Shown piece after piece: positions 11,047 to 23,380 of a DNA stretch of 64,000 nucleotides. Both the position numbers and the translations under genes were made by a program. The stretch is taken from NCBI RefSeq assembly GCF_020536995.1, contig NC_068356.1, positions 23,789,809 to 23,853,808 of the forward strand, given 5' to 3'. How positions within the stretch are numbered: the stretch's first letter is position 1; every line of letters begins with the position of its first letter. The DNA is from Dreissena polymorpha (lineage: Eukaryota > Mollusca > Bivalvia > Myida > Dreissenidae). The notes below the pieces were generated by a model that did not search any database, had not been told where the DNA came from, and saw only the letters and a program-made list of their open reading frames with translations.

Positions 11047-14000
11047 ATGGCTACAAGTGGAAGTTTCAAGAAAGGGGAAGGGGCACCGGTCCGTCCCCCA
11101 CCTCCAAAAGTGGGAGGTATGATGAGCTTCAGCTTCAAGGCATTAGAGGAGGAGGAAGATGATGAACTCTCTATGGTGACCAGAATGTCAGATAGAGGGA
11201 AGGGGGAGGGCAAGGTGGGTGAGCCTAAAGAGAAGAGGGAGGATATTGACAGAGCCAGGACACAGTCCAAATCTCCAGAACCATTGGTGCAGAGTAAAGA
11301 AGCAGTGCTTTCTAGCTCTCCGTCATCTATGAAAAGTCATTACTCTTTTGAAAAATTAATGGACATAAAGGAAAAACTTGTGAAAAAGACTGATAGTTTG
11401 TCAGAGTCATTTAGAAATAAAGATAAAACAGGAGTTGGTCCCAAAGATTTATATGCTTCACAAAGTGTGCAAAAAAGTATCCCTGAGAGTGGACAGAAAA
11501 GTAAGCCTGAAGAGACAGTGAGAAATGATGAACTTCATGCAGTAGATAGCAAACAAACAGAAAAAGATGTTAAAACAAATACTAAGTTTATTTCATATGA
11601 AAAGGAATGGACAGTCGATGTGCAAAACAAAGCTGAGGAATTAGAAACTACTGAGGAATATTTTGATCCAACTTATGAAGATTTTTCTGGTTTGCCACAG
11701 GTAGATTTGTTAAGAAAACGCAAAGCAGAACCAAATCTGAGGAATATTAAACCAGAAGTACCTTCTAGTCCAGTTGCCATGTCAAAATTTAGTCCCCAGA
11801 CAGTAGAAAAGGATAATATTGTGGAAAAAGAAATGCAATCAGCAAGCAAGATACATTTTGAAACAGGTTTAAGTGAATCAAGTAAACAGGTAGGAACGGT
11901 GCAAATCAGAAACACAAACATTCCAGTTAAGAAAATTTCCATCTCTGCAGTGGTGCTTTTGTTATGTGTGATTCTGCCACTCCCTTCCTTCCTAAGTGGA
12001 CTGATCACTGGTACCCTGCTGGCGTCTGTAGGCTGGTTTTTGTTCCTGTGGATTACAGAACCGGCCAAGCCAAGGGAGCCTATCCTGGAGGACCCACCAC
12101 TTGAAGAGTTACCTCCCATGTTAATGCCAGAAATTAGGGAGCCAAAGGCAGATGAAAGTTTCTATAAGGTATTTTAAACATTTTTCCATTGGTAAACACA
12201 TTTTATAAAGTGGTCGGTATATCAAAAGTGTGCAAAAAACTTAGAATAATTACAGTAAAGCAAACATCTATAATCTGCAACCAAGGATCATTATTTGGCA
12301 TACTAATTTACCAAGAAAAATAAGGATAAGTGTTTACCTGTTCAGGTAATGAATTTGAAGTAATTGTCAATGCTTTCTTTTCAAAATGATTTTTTGGCAT
12401 CTAGTCAGAAGCCTTATGACTCCAGTCACATCTAACAAGGAGATTCTTTTCTATTTTTTAGGGCTGGATGAATGAGCTTGGAGAGTATAATCCCGCGACA
12501 TACTCCATCAACCAGACCCACTCCATCTACATTGACTTGGAGAGAAGCACACTGCGGCTCAGGCGGCCCAAGGTGAATGTTCTTAAACGAGCCATGTGGG
12601 ATGAGCCCAGCCACAACCCACAGTTCATCCATCAGAGACATTTTGATATCGAAGGAAGCAAGGTGTTCCTCGTTCCAGCAGGTTTAGTAAAGAAACGTTT
12701 GTGGAGCAAAAAGTATCCAATTTGTATTGCCATTGGTAAAACCAATCATCGACAGAATGCTAGGTCAGATTCTGCACCACAGTCTCCTGTGAGTTCTACA
12801 TTGGTTCCAGGCATGAAAATGAGTACCAGCCACAGTTCTGATTCTGTTAATGGATTTGAAGTTGTGAATGAAACAGCATGTGACTCGTTTGTTCTGTACT
12901 TGTTTGCTCGAACCTGTCAGGAGAAGGAACAGTGGTTCAGACGTTTTTTGGCTGCTGCGAAAGGATCTCCTCTGAAAAACAATGTGCTTGAAATCAAGAA
13001 TTTGGTAGAAACATTCAATATGAAACATACAAGAAATAGTAGCACAGATAGTCTTAAATTTGGTAATCGCCAATCATCATCAGATTCCTTGTCATCTATT
13101 TCGTCCAATGTCACTGGAGAACAGGTTCCAGGTAGTTTTGATCTCAATGCTTTTGTGATATACATGACACGTCTCATGCCGCGCACCACAGCAAGCAGTG
13201 TCCCATCCAGCCCTACTCACAGTGTCAGCGGAAAAGACAAAGAGCCTTTATCACGAGAGAAGGGTTCACCTGCCCCAGGAAGTGGTGGCTCCAAGAGTAT
13301 TGTGTGTGATCCAGCATTACTTCCCTTGAATGCAGTCATTGGGCGATGCTTCTATGACTTTCTAGGTGACAAATATTGGGCAGAGAAAGTCAAAGACAAG
13401 CTACAAAAGAAGCTGTCAAAAATCCATGTAAGTGTCTGAAGATAGCTGCTTTGAATTAGTATTAGTTAAATTGCTTATTATGAAATGATTAAAATGAGTA
13501 AGTCATAATGTTATAATTATTCATAATAAAACAATTTACAATCAAAAGCAAAATAATTATTATCCCCCGCCAAAGGCGGACAGATATAGAATTGGCGTTT
13601 TCCGTTAGTCTGTCACAAAACTAGTTACGGGCTATTAAAAACTATTTATCAGAAACTATTTAAAATATTAACACGAAATTATCATGGATGTGTAGATATC
13701 AATAAGGAAAAGTGCCATGCACAAAAGCCATAACCCTACACTTTCTTAAATAAGAGTTATTTCCATTTGTTGTTTTGTATGATGTAACTTTTCAAGTCTT
13801 TATCTCGGTTACAATACAAGATTTCAACATGAAACTTCATGGTTGTGTAGAAATCAATAGGAAGAACTGCTATGTACAAGAACCATAACCCTACTTTTTC
13901 TTACATAAGAGTTATTGCCCTGTGTTTTTGTTTTGTTTTATGTATGGTTTCAAGGCTATTTCTCAGATATGATACAAGATTTCAACATGAAACTTCATGG

Positions 14001-17000
14001 GTGTTTAGATATCAAAGATAAGAATTGCCTTGCACAAAAACCATAAACCTGCACTTACTTAAGTAAGAGGTATTACGCTTTGTAGTATTCTGTATGATCT
14101 AAGATTTCCACATGAAACCTCATGGGTGTATAGATATCAATGAGGAGAATTGAAATGCATTCAAACAATTAACTGTTTTTTAGGATTATACAGTGTATGA
14201 AGATATTTGCACCCATCCATAAACACGATTTATTTGGTGGGGGATATCAATTCACTATATTAGGTTGTTAATCACTTGTTAGATTAATGTAAACCATTGA
14301 AAGAGAACATATCATCTAATGACTATTATGATCATTTTACAATACTGTTAAGCAGTACGACTCAGCATGCATACATTGTTATCTACAGATTCCATACTTT
14401 ATTGAGGACCTGAAGATAAGTGAAATCTGTCTTGGGAGGGAAGTGCCGGTGATACGACGTGCTGCCAAGCCTTACCTAGACGAGAATGGTTTCTGGGTTG
14501 ACCTTGACATCACCTACAGTGGCAAGTTCAAGATGACGATTGAGACCAAAGTGAACCTTCTGAGACTGAAGCAGCCTCCACCTGCACCAAAACCAGTGGT
14601 AGAGAAACAGGACAAGTATGCAGCAATCATTTTAACTTATTATTAGAGTATGTGGGCACTTAGTGCTCATGGGCAGCTTTGAAGGTACAATGATGTCCGA
14701 CATCCGTCAGTACTTCAATTGTTTGTGACTTCAAACAATTCCTCCTGAACCATTTGAAAGATTTTAACCAAAACTAAACTGGAATGATGCTTGGGTTACT
14801 TTTTTTGAAAGTGTTTTTTATTGTTGTGGTCTATTGAATAAACAAGGTTACCCTAGCTGTATATAGATTTTAAAATAAAAACTAAAAATTCTTTTCTAAA
14901 CAGTCAGGAGTTTAATATTTGATGTATAATATCTTCTAGCGTTCCTCCACAAAGTTTGTTAAAATTATACCCCTGGGGTTGACTTCTGTTTATATAGCAA
15001 AAGAACTTTTATTTTTCCTGTAAAATGTGAAAGCCATGTGGTGTAATTTTTGGTATATAACATTGCATGGTGGTCCTCTACTGGAGTTTTTGATATCATG
15101 CTCCTGGGGTCAAAATTGGCCCTGTAATTCACTTGAAACGCTTATATGTTATAGAGAAATTCAAAATATCTCCTGTAACACTGCAATGCCAAAGGTTTGG
15201 TTTTTGGCATATACAGTAGCATAGCATGGTGGTTCCATAAAAATATGTCTAAGTGTGAACAATTCAGTTGTTTGCTCAACACATAAACATTAACAACTGG
15301 TCAAGGGTGATGGTTTAGTCTTTTTAAGCCATGCTATTGGCTAAGAAAACTTACCTGTCTTCACCACAAACCAAGTATTCTCATTGTATGATGCAGGTCA
15401 GCAGTGACGAACAGTGATGAAGAAGACAGTGCAGAATCCTCCACAGATGAAGACGAGGAGACGGCCAGTGTGAACGAGGAAGGGTGTGTAGCTCTAAAAT
15501 GTACTTTAGTTTGCAGAGTACAATTACAGGTATTTTATTCCTGCTTATTCACATGATTAAGCATATTCAAAAACCACTGTTTTTACTGTATGTCCGTTAT
15601 CAAAACATTTAATCAGGTGACTGATTGAGATTCTTACATCATCAAAAAACACTTTTTGCACCATGGCTGTTATGAATACAGTGATTTATTTATTATACAG
15701 TTTTTATATTAGGCTTATTAGGCAGTGTGTGTTTAATGATTACATGTATGTTGTTCATTGTAGCCAATCAGGAGGCACTGGTAAGAAGCTACTGAAGTAC
15801 ATCAACAAGATAACCAGCTCAAAGTACTTCCAGTCAGCCACGGAGTACAAGTTCATCAAGAAGGCGATGACCGAGGTGTCCAACACTCGCCTCATTCTCA
15901 CCGTGGAGCTACAGAAGCTGAGTGGAACCTTGGCACTCAACATACCCTGCCCACCCTCAGACAGGCTCTGGTGAGTCCATGCAAAACACTGTCAGCCTTG
16001 TTGCTGTTGCCTTGTGTCTGACCTAGGAAATGCTTAGTCATGTTTGTATAGCTGCAGTGATAAAGCCATGACTGAGTTGATTTTGATTTTAGTTTTCATA
16101 TTTCCTGTAGTTTAATGTTGCAATTTAATGCATATATACTTGTAGAGGAGAAATAAATGCGTGTACTTCATTAAAATTAAACATATTTATGAAAATACCT
16201 ATACAGTGTTTACAAACTTTTCTTTACATTTGTCATTTCAATCTTGGCTGGGGATTTCCTATGACCCTTTCACACTCAAATACGTATTTTGACAAATGTA
16301 TAGTCTGTTAGAAAGTTTAATTAAAGTTAAACCTTTCTTAGAAGATTCAAGTTTTTAAATCTTCATTTCCAACCCTTAGATACTGATGACTAGCAAACAG
16401 CATAAAACCTGAACAGACTGCGAGTTACTGGCAGGCTGCTGTGGTTTTATGCTCTTTGAATATAGCCATTTTCACTTTGCTTCTGAGTGGGAAAGGGTTA
16501 GCAAGTGTGCATATGCACAAATTTAACACATGTGAGGCTTGCTATGGGTCCTGCATTTCCATTTACGTAATAACTCCATATTATTTTCAGTTAATCCCCA
16601 TACCGTGTTTCTCTTTTTGACAAAAACAAATTACAACTAGGAGAGTTGCACAGTCTTTAGATGTCACTTTTTACTGTTAATTATTTCCAGGTATGGTTTC
16701 CGTGGTAACCCCCAGCTCTGGCTGGTAGCAAAACCTAAAGTGGGTGAGCGAGAGGTCACCATGACTCATATCACAGATTGGATAGAGAAGAAACTGGCCT
16801 TGGAGTTCCAGGTAACATTATATTGAAATGTTTGGAACTTTTTATAACTTTTGTATAAAACCTAAATTTTAGATGATACATGTTTAGTATGTTTGAAATA
16901 AGTTTGTTTTATGTGTTTGCATATTAAAATTTAAGCATAATTTATTCTATAATTTTGATAATCTAGGTGGAGTGTTTTAGTAGTATGAAACTGTCACAAT

Positions 17001-20000
17001 AAATGTTTATGCTTTACCTGTTGTTCTGAATAAATGTTTTATAATGTTTATTCTTTGATACTTTTGAATTTTTATGGTAAAATGTCAATGCTTAATGATC
17101 ATTACATGTATCATTTTTAGCTCATCTATTTTTTGAAAAAAAAATTATGAGCTATTGTCATCACCTTGGCGTCGGCGTCTGCGTCGACGTTGGCATCGGC
17201 GTCCGGTTAAGTTTTGCGTTTAGGTCCACTTTTCTCAGAAAGTATCAATGCTATTGCATTCAAACTTGGTACACTGACTTACTATCATGAGGGGACTGGG
17301 CAGGCAAAGTTAGATAACTCTGGCTTGCATTTTGACAGAATAATGTGCCCTTTTTATACTTAGAAAATTGAAAATTTGGTTAAGTTTTGCGTTTAGGTCC
17401 ACTTTTCTCAGAAAGTATCAATGCTATTGCATTCAAACTTGGTACACTTACTTACTATCATGAGGGGACTGGGCAGGCAAAGTTAGATAACTCTGGCGTG
17501 CATTTTGACATAATTATGTGCCCTTTTTATACTTAGAAAATTTAAAATTTTGGTAAAGTTTTGTGTTTAGGTCCATTTTATTCCTTAAGTATCAAGCTAT
17601 TGCTTTCAATACTTGCAACACTTACTAACTATCATAAGGGGACTGTGCAGGCAAAGTAATGTAACTCTGACTGGCATTTTGACAGAATAATGTGCCCTTT
17701 TTATACTTAGAAAATTGAAAATTTGGTTAAGTTTTGTGTTTAGGTCCACTTTACTTTGAATATATGGTTAAATTTTGTGTTTCGATCCACTTTACTTCTT
17801 AAGTATCAAGGCTATTGCTTTCAAACTTCAAATACTTCATGATATCATGAGGTTACTGTACCTGGCAAGTTGAATTTTACCTTGACCTTTGAATGACCTT
17901 GACTCTCAAGGTCAAATTATTAAATTTTGCTAAATTGCCATAACTTCTTTATTTATGATTAGATTTGATTGATACTTTGACAAAACTACTCTTACCCTGA
18001 AATACCACAATAGACTCCACCCAAACCATCGTATGTGCCCTCCCCCCCCACCCCCCTCCCTCCCCCCCTTATTTTTATTTATTATTTTTATTTTTTTAAG
18101 ATCATCTCACAAATGACCACCACAACCCTCACACTATAACCCCCCCAACCACCCCAATTTCTTTTTTGAAACGGTTAAAAAACACAAATATTTATTTTTA
18201 TTATTTTATGTTTGAAAATACCGTCCAACCATCGCACCCAAGAATCCCCCCCACCCCCCCCCGCCCCCCTCCCCCCACCCGAATCCCCCCCCTAATGTTT
18301 TTTTTTTTTTTTTAAGATCATCTCACAAATTACCACACCCTCACACTATACCCCCCCCCCCCCACCCCACCCCCCCAATTTTTTATTTTTTTTGAAACGG
18401 TTAAAAAACACAAATATTTATTTTTATTATTTTATGTTTGAGATAACGTTCAAACCATCGCACCCAAGAATCCCCCCCCCCCCACTCCCCCCCACCCCCC
18501 CCACCCCGAATTTTTTTTTTTTTTTTTCGCATTTTTGGAAGATAATGTAATAAATTCCACACCCCCACACTATACACCCCTCTTCACTCCACCCCTCCCT
18601 CCTTTGTGATTGAAAATGAGAGTCTCTTCACCTTTAAAAAGAAAATAGATGAGCGGGTCTGCACCCGCAAGGCGGGTGCTCTTGTTTATACTGTGACATA
18701 GTTAGCTTATCTTAGAAAACACATGTTTATCCAATGTTTTTTGCCTCATTGGGGCTATTCCTGGCCATTGTAAGAAAAGGTATCTGGTAAAAAAAATAAT
18801 AACAAAAAAGCTCAGATTGGTATTTTCTACCAACAAATATTGACACATATATTTTGTATTGGCCTTTCTAAAACATTTGTTTTGTACATTCATTAAACAG
18901 TGAAAATCAAGCAAGTATCAAATTCCAATGAGACTCTCTTGTATGTTTACAACATAATTTTTATGTGCTTAAGGTTTTTATTGTAATTATTCCACACCTG
19001 CATTTTTAGCTCACCTGAGCACAACATGTTCATGTTGAGCTTTTGTGATTGCCTTTTGTCCGTTGTCCGTCTTGCGGCATCAACATTTGCCTTGTTAACT
19101 CTCTAGATGCCTCATTTATTGTCCAATCTTCATGAAATTTAGTCAGAAGGTTGGTCTCAATAATATCTTGGATGAGTTCGAAAATGGGTACATTTGCTTG
19201 AAAAACATGGCTGCCAAGGGGCGGGGCATTTTTCCTTATATTGCTATATATGGCTATAGTAACATCTTGTTAACACTAGAGGCCAAATGTATTGTCCAAT
19301 CTTCATGAAACTTGGTCAGAAGATTCATCCCAATATCTTGGACGGAGTTCCAAAATGATGTCGTTTGGTTGAAAAACATGGCCGCCAGGGGGCGGGGCAT
19401 TTTCCTTATATGGCTATAGTAAAACCTTGTTAACACTCTAGAGGCCACATTTATTTTCTGATCTTCATGAAACTTGCTAACAAGATTTGTCCCAATGATA
19501 TCTGGGATGAGTTCAAAAATGGTAACATTTGCTTGAAAAACATGGCTGCCAAGGGGCAGGGCATTTTTCCTCATATGGCTATAGTAAAATCTTGTTAACA
19601 CTCTAGAGGCCACATTTATTGTTCAATCTTCATGAAACTTAGTCAGAAGATTCATCCCAATAATATCTTGGACAAGTTCTAAAATGATGCCGGTTGGATG
19701 AAAAACATGGCCGCCAAGGGGCGGGGCATTTTTCCTTATGTGGCTATAGTAAAACCTTGTTAACACTCTAGAGGCCACATTTACTTTCCGATCTTCATGA
19801 AACTTGGTCAGAAGATTTGTCCCAATGATATCTTGGATGAGTTTGAAAATGGTAACCTTTGTTTGAAAAACATGGCTGCCAAGGGGCGGGGCATTTTTTT
19901 CCTTATATGGCTATAGTGAAATCTTGTTAACACTCTAGAGGCCACATTTATTGTCCAATCTTCATGAAATATGGTCAGAAGATTTGTCTTATTGATGTCT

Positions 20001-21494
20001 TGGATGAGTTCGAAAATGGTTACATTTGCTTGAAAAACATGGCTGCCAAGGGGCGGGGCATTTTTCCTTATATGGCTATACATTTAGTATATGGCTGTTG
20101 TAAAATCTTGTTAACACTCTAGAGGCCACATTTATAGTCCGATCTTCATGAAACTCAGTCAGAAGATTCATCCCAATAATATCTTGGACGAGTTTAAAAA
20201 TGATGCCAGTTGGTTGAAAAACATGGCCACCACGTGGCAGGGAATTTTTCCTTATATGGCTATAGTAAAACCTTGTTAACACTCTAGAGGTCACATTTAT
20301 TTTCCGATAATCATGAAACTTGGCCAGAAGATTTGTCCCAATGGTATCTTGGATAAGCTCAAAAATGGTTTTGGTTGCTTTAAAAACATGGCCACCAGGG
20401 GTGGGCATTTTCCTTATATGGCTATATGGCTTTAGTAAAACCTTGTTAACACTCTAGAGGCCACATTTATTGTCCAATCTTCATGAAATTTTGTCAGAAG
20501 ATTGGTCTCAATGATGTCTTGGATGAGTTCGAAAATAATTATGTTTGCTTGAAAAACATGGCTTCCAAGGGGCGGGGCATTTTTTCTTATATGGCTAAAG
20601 TAAAATCTTGTTAACACTCTAGAGGCCACATTACTGTCCGATCTTCATGAAACTTGGTCAGAAGATTCATCCCAATAATATCTTGGAAGAAGAGTTCAAA
20701 AATGATGCCGGTTTGTTGAAAAACATGGCTGCCAGGGGGCGGGGCATTTTTCCTTATATGGCTATAGTTAAATAATATCTTGGATGAGTTTGAAAATGGT
20801 TTTGGTTGCTTTAAAAACATGGCCACCAGGGGCGGGGCATTTTTCCTTATATGGCTATATATGGCTTTAGTTTAACCTTGTTAACACTCAAGAGGCCACA
20901 TTTATTGTCCAATCTTCATGAAATTTAGTCAGAAGATTGGTCCCAATGATATCTTGGACGAGTTCGAAAATAATTTTGTTTGCTTGAAAAACATGGCTGC
21001 CAAGGGGCGGGGCATTTTTCCTTATATGGCTATAGTAAAATCTTGTTTACACTTTAGAGGCCACATTTACTGTCTGATCTTCATGAAACTTGGTCAGAAG
21101 ATTCATTCCGACAAAATCTTGGACGAGTTTTAAAATGATGCCAGTTGGTCGAAAAACATGGCTGCCAGGGGGCAGGGCATTTCTCCTTATATGGCTATAG
21201 TAAAACTTCGTTAACACTCTAGAGGCCACATTTATTTTCTGATCTTCATGAAACTTGGTCAGAAGATTTGTCCCATATCTTGTTTTCTCAGGTGAGCGTC
21301 TTTGGGCCTTTCAGGCCCTCTTGTTTAAGGATATGGAAACCGTTTCTACATTAGTAAGGGTACCTTCTTATCCATTGCAGCACGTATTTGTGATGCCCAA
21401 CATGGATGACTTGGTGGTTCCCATCCTGTCAGCAGGCCCCGAGGTGGAGGAACACACCGCCATGCCTCAGCCTGCGCAGGGATCTGAGGTCTAA
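11047..21494 (+). CDS. TEX2: TEX2, SMP-domain lipid-transfer protein (7 coding exons, ~947 aa)
   Basis: Exons, read from canonical GT/AG sites that keep frame: 11047-12168, 12462-13427, 14389-14615, 15397-15483, 15764-15970, 16691-16811 and 21381-21494 (stop TAA). TEX2 proteins sit in the ER membrane and carry a tubular lipid-binding SMP domain used at membrane contact sites. Residues 1-270 are disordered and acidic, with an FSFKALEEEEDDE patch like the vertebrate N-terminus. Residues ~300-345 form a hydrophobic hairpin (VVLLLCVILPLPSFLSGLIT) that fits membrane insertion. GWMNELGEYNP opens a PH-like region (~375-560; SIYIDLERSTLRLRRPK, KKYPICIAIGK). The SMP domain runs from about 655 (GRCFYDFLGDKYWAEKV) through SKYFQSATEYKFIKKAM to HVFVMPNMDDLVVPIL. 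The match to human TEX2 as I remember it extends across all exons. The last intron (4.6 kb) holds two transposon arrays. The chosen ATG is the first in the long frame; a more 5' start is not excluded. Confidence 0.95.
12169..12461 (+). other. TEX2 intron 1
   Basis: A 293-bp phase-0 intron (GTATTT...TTTTTTAG) separating the membrane-hairpin exon from the PH-like exon. No repeat recognised. Confidence 0.85.
13561..14270 (+). mobile_element. TATCCCCCGCC-headed array element in TEX2 intron 2
   Basis: Starts TATCCCCCGCCAAAGGCGGACAGATATA (positions 13561-13588, a hairpin). It has about four diverged monomers with ATTTCAACATGAAACTTCATG and ATAAGAGTTATT, and ends GTGGGGGATATCAATTCA near 14258. It lies fully inside an intron and ends ~120 bp before the exon-3 acceptor. 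It shares its 3' end with the element at 6476-6765. Confidence 0.6.
14616..15396 (+). repeat. TEX2 intron 3 with a very decayed tandem array
   Basis: The intron contains diverged units with the motifs CTCCACAAAGTTTG, CCCCTGGGGT and TCTCCTGTAACACTGC, typical of old array elements in which the termini can no longer be read. No additional exon is seen. Confidence 0.35.
16264..16498 (-). mobile_element. MITE with ACCCTTTC ends, TEX2 intron 5
   Basis: Reverse-oriented copy of the element at 25069-25302. They share AGCAAAGTGAAAATGGC, ACTCGCAGTCTGTTCAGGTT and AAGGGTTG blocks. Ends ACCCTTTC and GAAAGGGT are inverted. The TTAA duplication seen in the other copy has decayed here. Confidence 0.65.
17119..18687 (+). 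mobile_element. AGCTCAT-hairpin array element with C-rich monomers, TEX2 intron 6
   Basis: The 5' hairpin AGCTCAT...ATGAGCT (17119-17153) is followed by a GTCGGCGTCTGCGTCG leader and three to four ~165-180-bp monomers (AAGTTTTGCGTTTAGGTCCA). A second array of ~190-bp units follows (about 18000-18600), holding long C runs and T runs. The 3' end is a strong hairpin, GCACCCGC-AAG-GCGGGTGC (18661-18679), then CTTG and TTT. Ends are like the other array elements, interior unrelated. Confidence 0.7.
19008..21323 (+). mobile_element. AGCTCACCTGAGC array element, ~14 monomers of ~166 bp, TEX2 intron 6
   Basis: The head AGCTCACCTGAGC with nested hairpins (ACATGTTCATGTTGAGCT) and a TCCGTTGTCCGTC leader precedes about 14 monomers. 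Each reads through TTAACACTCTAGAGGCCACA, TCTTCATGAAACTTGGTCAG, AACATGGCTGCCA and often GGGGCGGGGC. The tail has the hairpin GGGCCTTTCAGGCCC (21304-21318), then CTTG (21320-21323) and TTT. Its end lies 57 bp before the last TEX2 exon without harming the acceptor. All short reading frames here are periodic artefacts. Confidence 0.75.
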
Positions 21495-21713
21495 CCCTTT
21501 CCATACTCATTGAAGGAATGGATCTCATGTTTAACCCTCTTCCTTGAGGGATCAGAACTCTGCATTCATGGATCAGAAGTCAAGCCCACTTTGCTTGAGG
21601 TTTAAACCTATATACATGAAGAGATCCAACGTATTAACTCCTCATTTTTAGAGACCAGTGATGTAACTCCATTAAAATTGAACTATAGCTGATTTTTGTT
21701 TTGTGTTTTTGCA

Positions 21714-21719
21714 AATAAA
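21714..21719 (+). promoter_or_regulatory. Candidate TEX2 poly(A) signal
   Basis: AATAAA 220 bp after the TEX2 stop codon, followed by an AT-rich stretch. It is the nearest canonical signal; longer 3' ends are possible. Confidence 0.5.
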
Positions 21720-22479
21720 TATAAATACAAGGCAACTCTTGTCACCCTAGGCTGGTGTAAAAAAAAAAATCATCTACTGTAAATGGTATTGAAATATTTT
21801 TTTTAAAGTTCAGTACTGAAGTGAATTAAAGCATGATAATTTTTACGAATCCATGCTTCTTATTCATTGCATGTGTCATGGTGCAAACACAAGCAAAGCT
21901 CTGACTTATTTCATATTTAAGTGAAGAGCACTAAAGACTGGAGACTCCATGTGAATAGTTGTCCTGTTTTCTTTGTAACATTTTATTCTCCTATTTATTT
22001 AAATTCCACTGCTAATAATACTTACCGGTAAGTTTTTTTATTTCCTTCATACGATATACCATGTATATTATATAAGTTTATTTTCATTGTTGTTGTGTTG
22101 TTTACTGCTATAGTTTCCTGTTTTTCATTCATTGTTTTTGGCTTTTTTCGTGTCTAACTAATTGAAGCTTTGTTTTACTGTGACAGTTCACTAATACACA
22201 TGTGCTGGAGTGAAGAAATGTCCAACTTTCACATCATTTTCACACTCTGACTTTATACTTGACAACTTCCGTACCCAAATAGGGACATTTATCTAGTCTG
22301 GATGTAAAATATCAGATGTAAGATTTCCAAACACAAGGTGTGCCACTGATTTTACTTCAAAATGACACGTGTGGAGAGGTGAGACCTGATTTGGAATGTC
22401 AGTTTTCTTTCTTTAGCTTGACTATTCGTTTAATAGTCCAAGCTGTTCTACTCACCCAAATGTCAGCTGTTTGTCTTTG

Positions 22480-22930
22480 TACTTCTCTGGTTAAGGTAAA
22501 AGTGGAATATCTCCTCCTCATTTTTTCTACGACAGACATTCAATTGTATGGTTTGGGTGTTTTATGTGAGGCCATAGACGAAGTTCCATAACTCTAACTT
22601 GCAATTTAGCGGAATAAGGCTGCTTTTTTTTAATTGATGAAGGTAAATGTGCAATATCTCCATAGCGCTGTTACTACTGCTCATATCCAATTCATACACA
22701 TGTTCAGGGTCATTGTGTTAGGCCCCTGACCAAGCTCCATGACCAGCAATTTAGGATTATTATTCCTGTTTTTTATGCAGTACATTGGTTAATGTTAAAA
22801 TGCAACATATTATTGTTTCTACTACAAGTATTATGTTGAAACTTCACTCAAATGTTAGGGTTATTTTCTTGGCTCAAATGCCAAGGTCTTTTCTGTGCTC
22901 ACTGACCACAGGTGGTTAGAGTGTGGTTAT
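22480..22930 (+). repeat. Decayed tandem-array remnant downstream of TEX2
   Basis: Two to three diverged units contain GTGCAATATCTCC or GTGGAATATCTCC and CAAGCTCCATGACC or GAAGTTCCATAAC. Neither hairpin end is recognisable. No gene. Confidence 0.4.
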
Positions 22931-23380
22931 GATATTAATTAGTGAAAACATCATTTTAATGATAAGTAATCCAATTATAACGAAAAATCAACTGTTCTGG
23001 AAAAAAATCACTATCAAATATATATATATTTATAGGTATTCAACACAAAATCACTCGAAAATGGGCTTTGAACAGCCATAACTTCATCAATTGTGCAGTG
23101 ATTTTCACGAACTCTGTCTTATTCAACGCATAAATGAATTTCCTTTCTGGAAATGTACACTTGCAAGATTTTTACAAATGCTGGGTCAAATTTTAAGAAA
23201 TGACATGATACACAACTCGTGTGACCTAGTCAACTTCATATATTTCTTTGTGGTTATAATATAAGGTGACTTACCATAGACAAACATTATACCAATAATA
23301 TCAAAGGGGAAGAATACTGGTAGTCATGTGCCGTCTTGTGACAGCTCTTGTGGATGTTTACTATTTTGTATTACTATTTT

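Noticed and set aside
11673-12119. 148-codon minus-strand frame inside TEX2 exon 1
   Set aside because: Antisense shadow of the well-supported TEX2 coding exon.
12765-13189. Minus-strand frames inside TEX2 exon 2
   Set aside because: Antisense shadows of coding sequence with no independent support.
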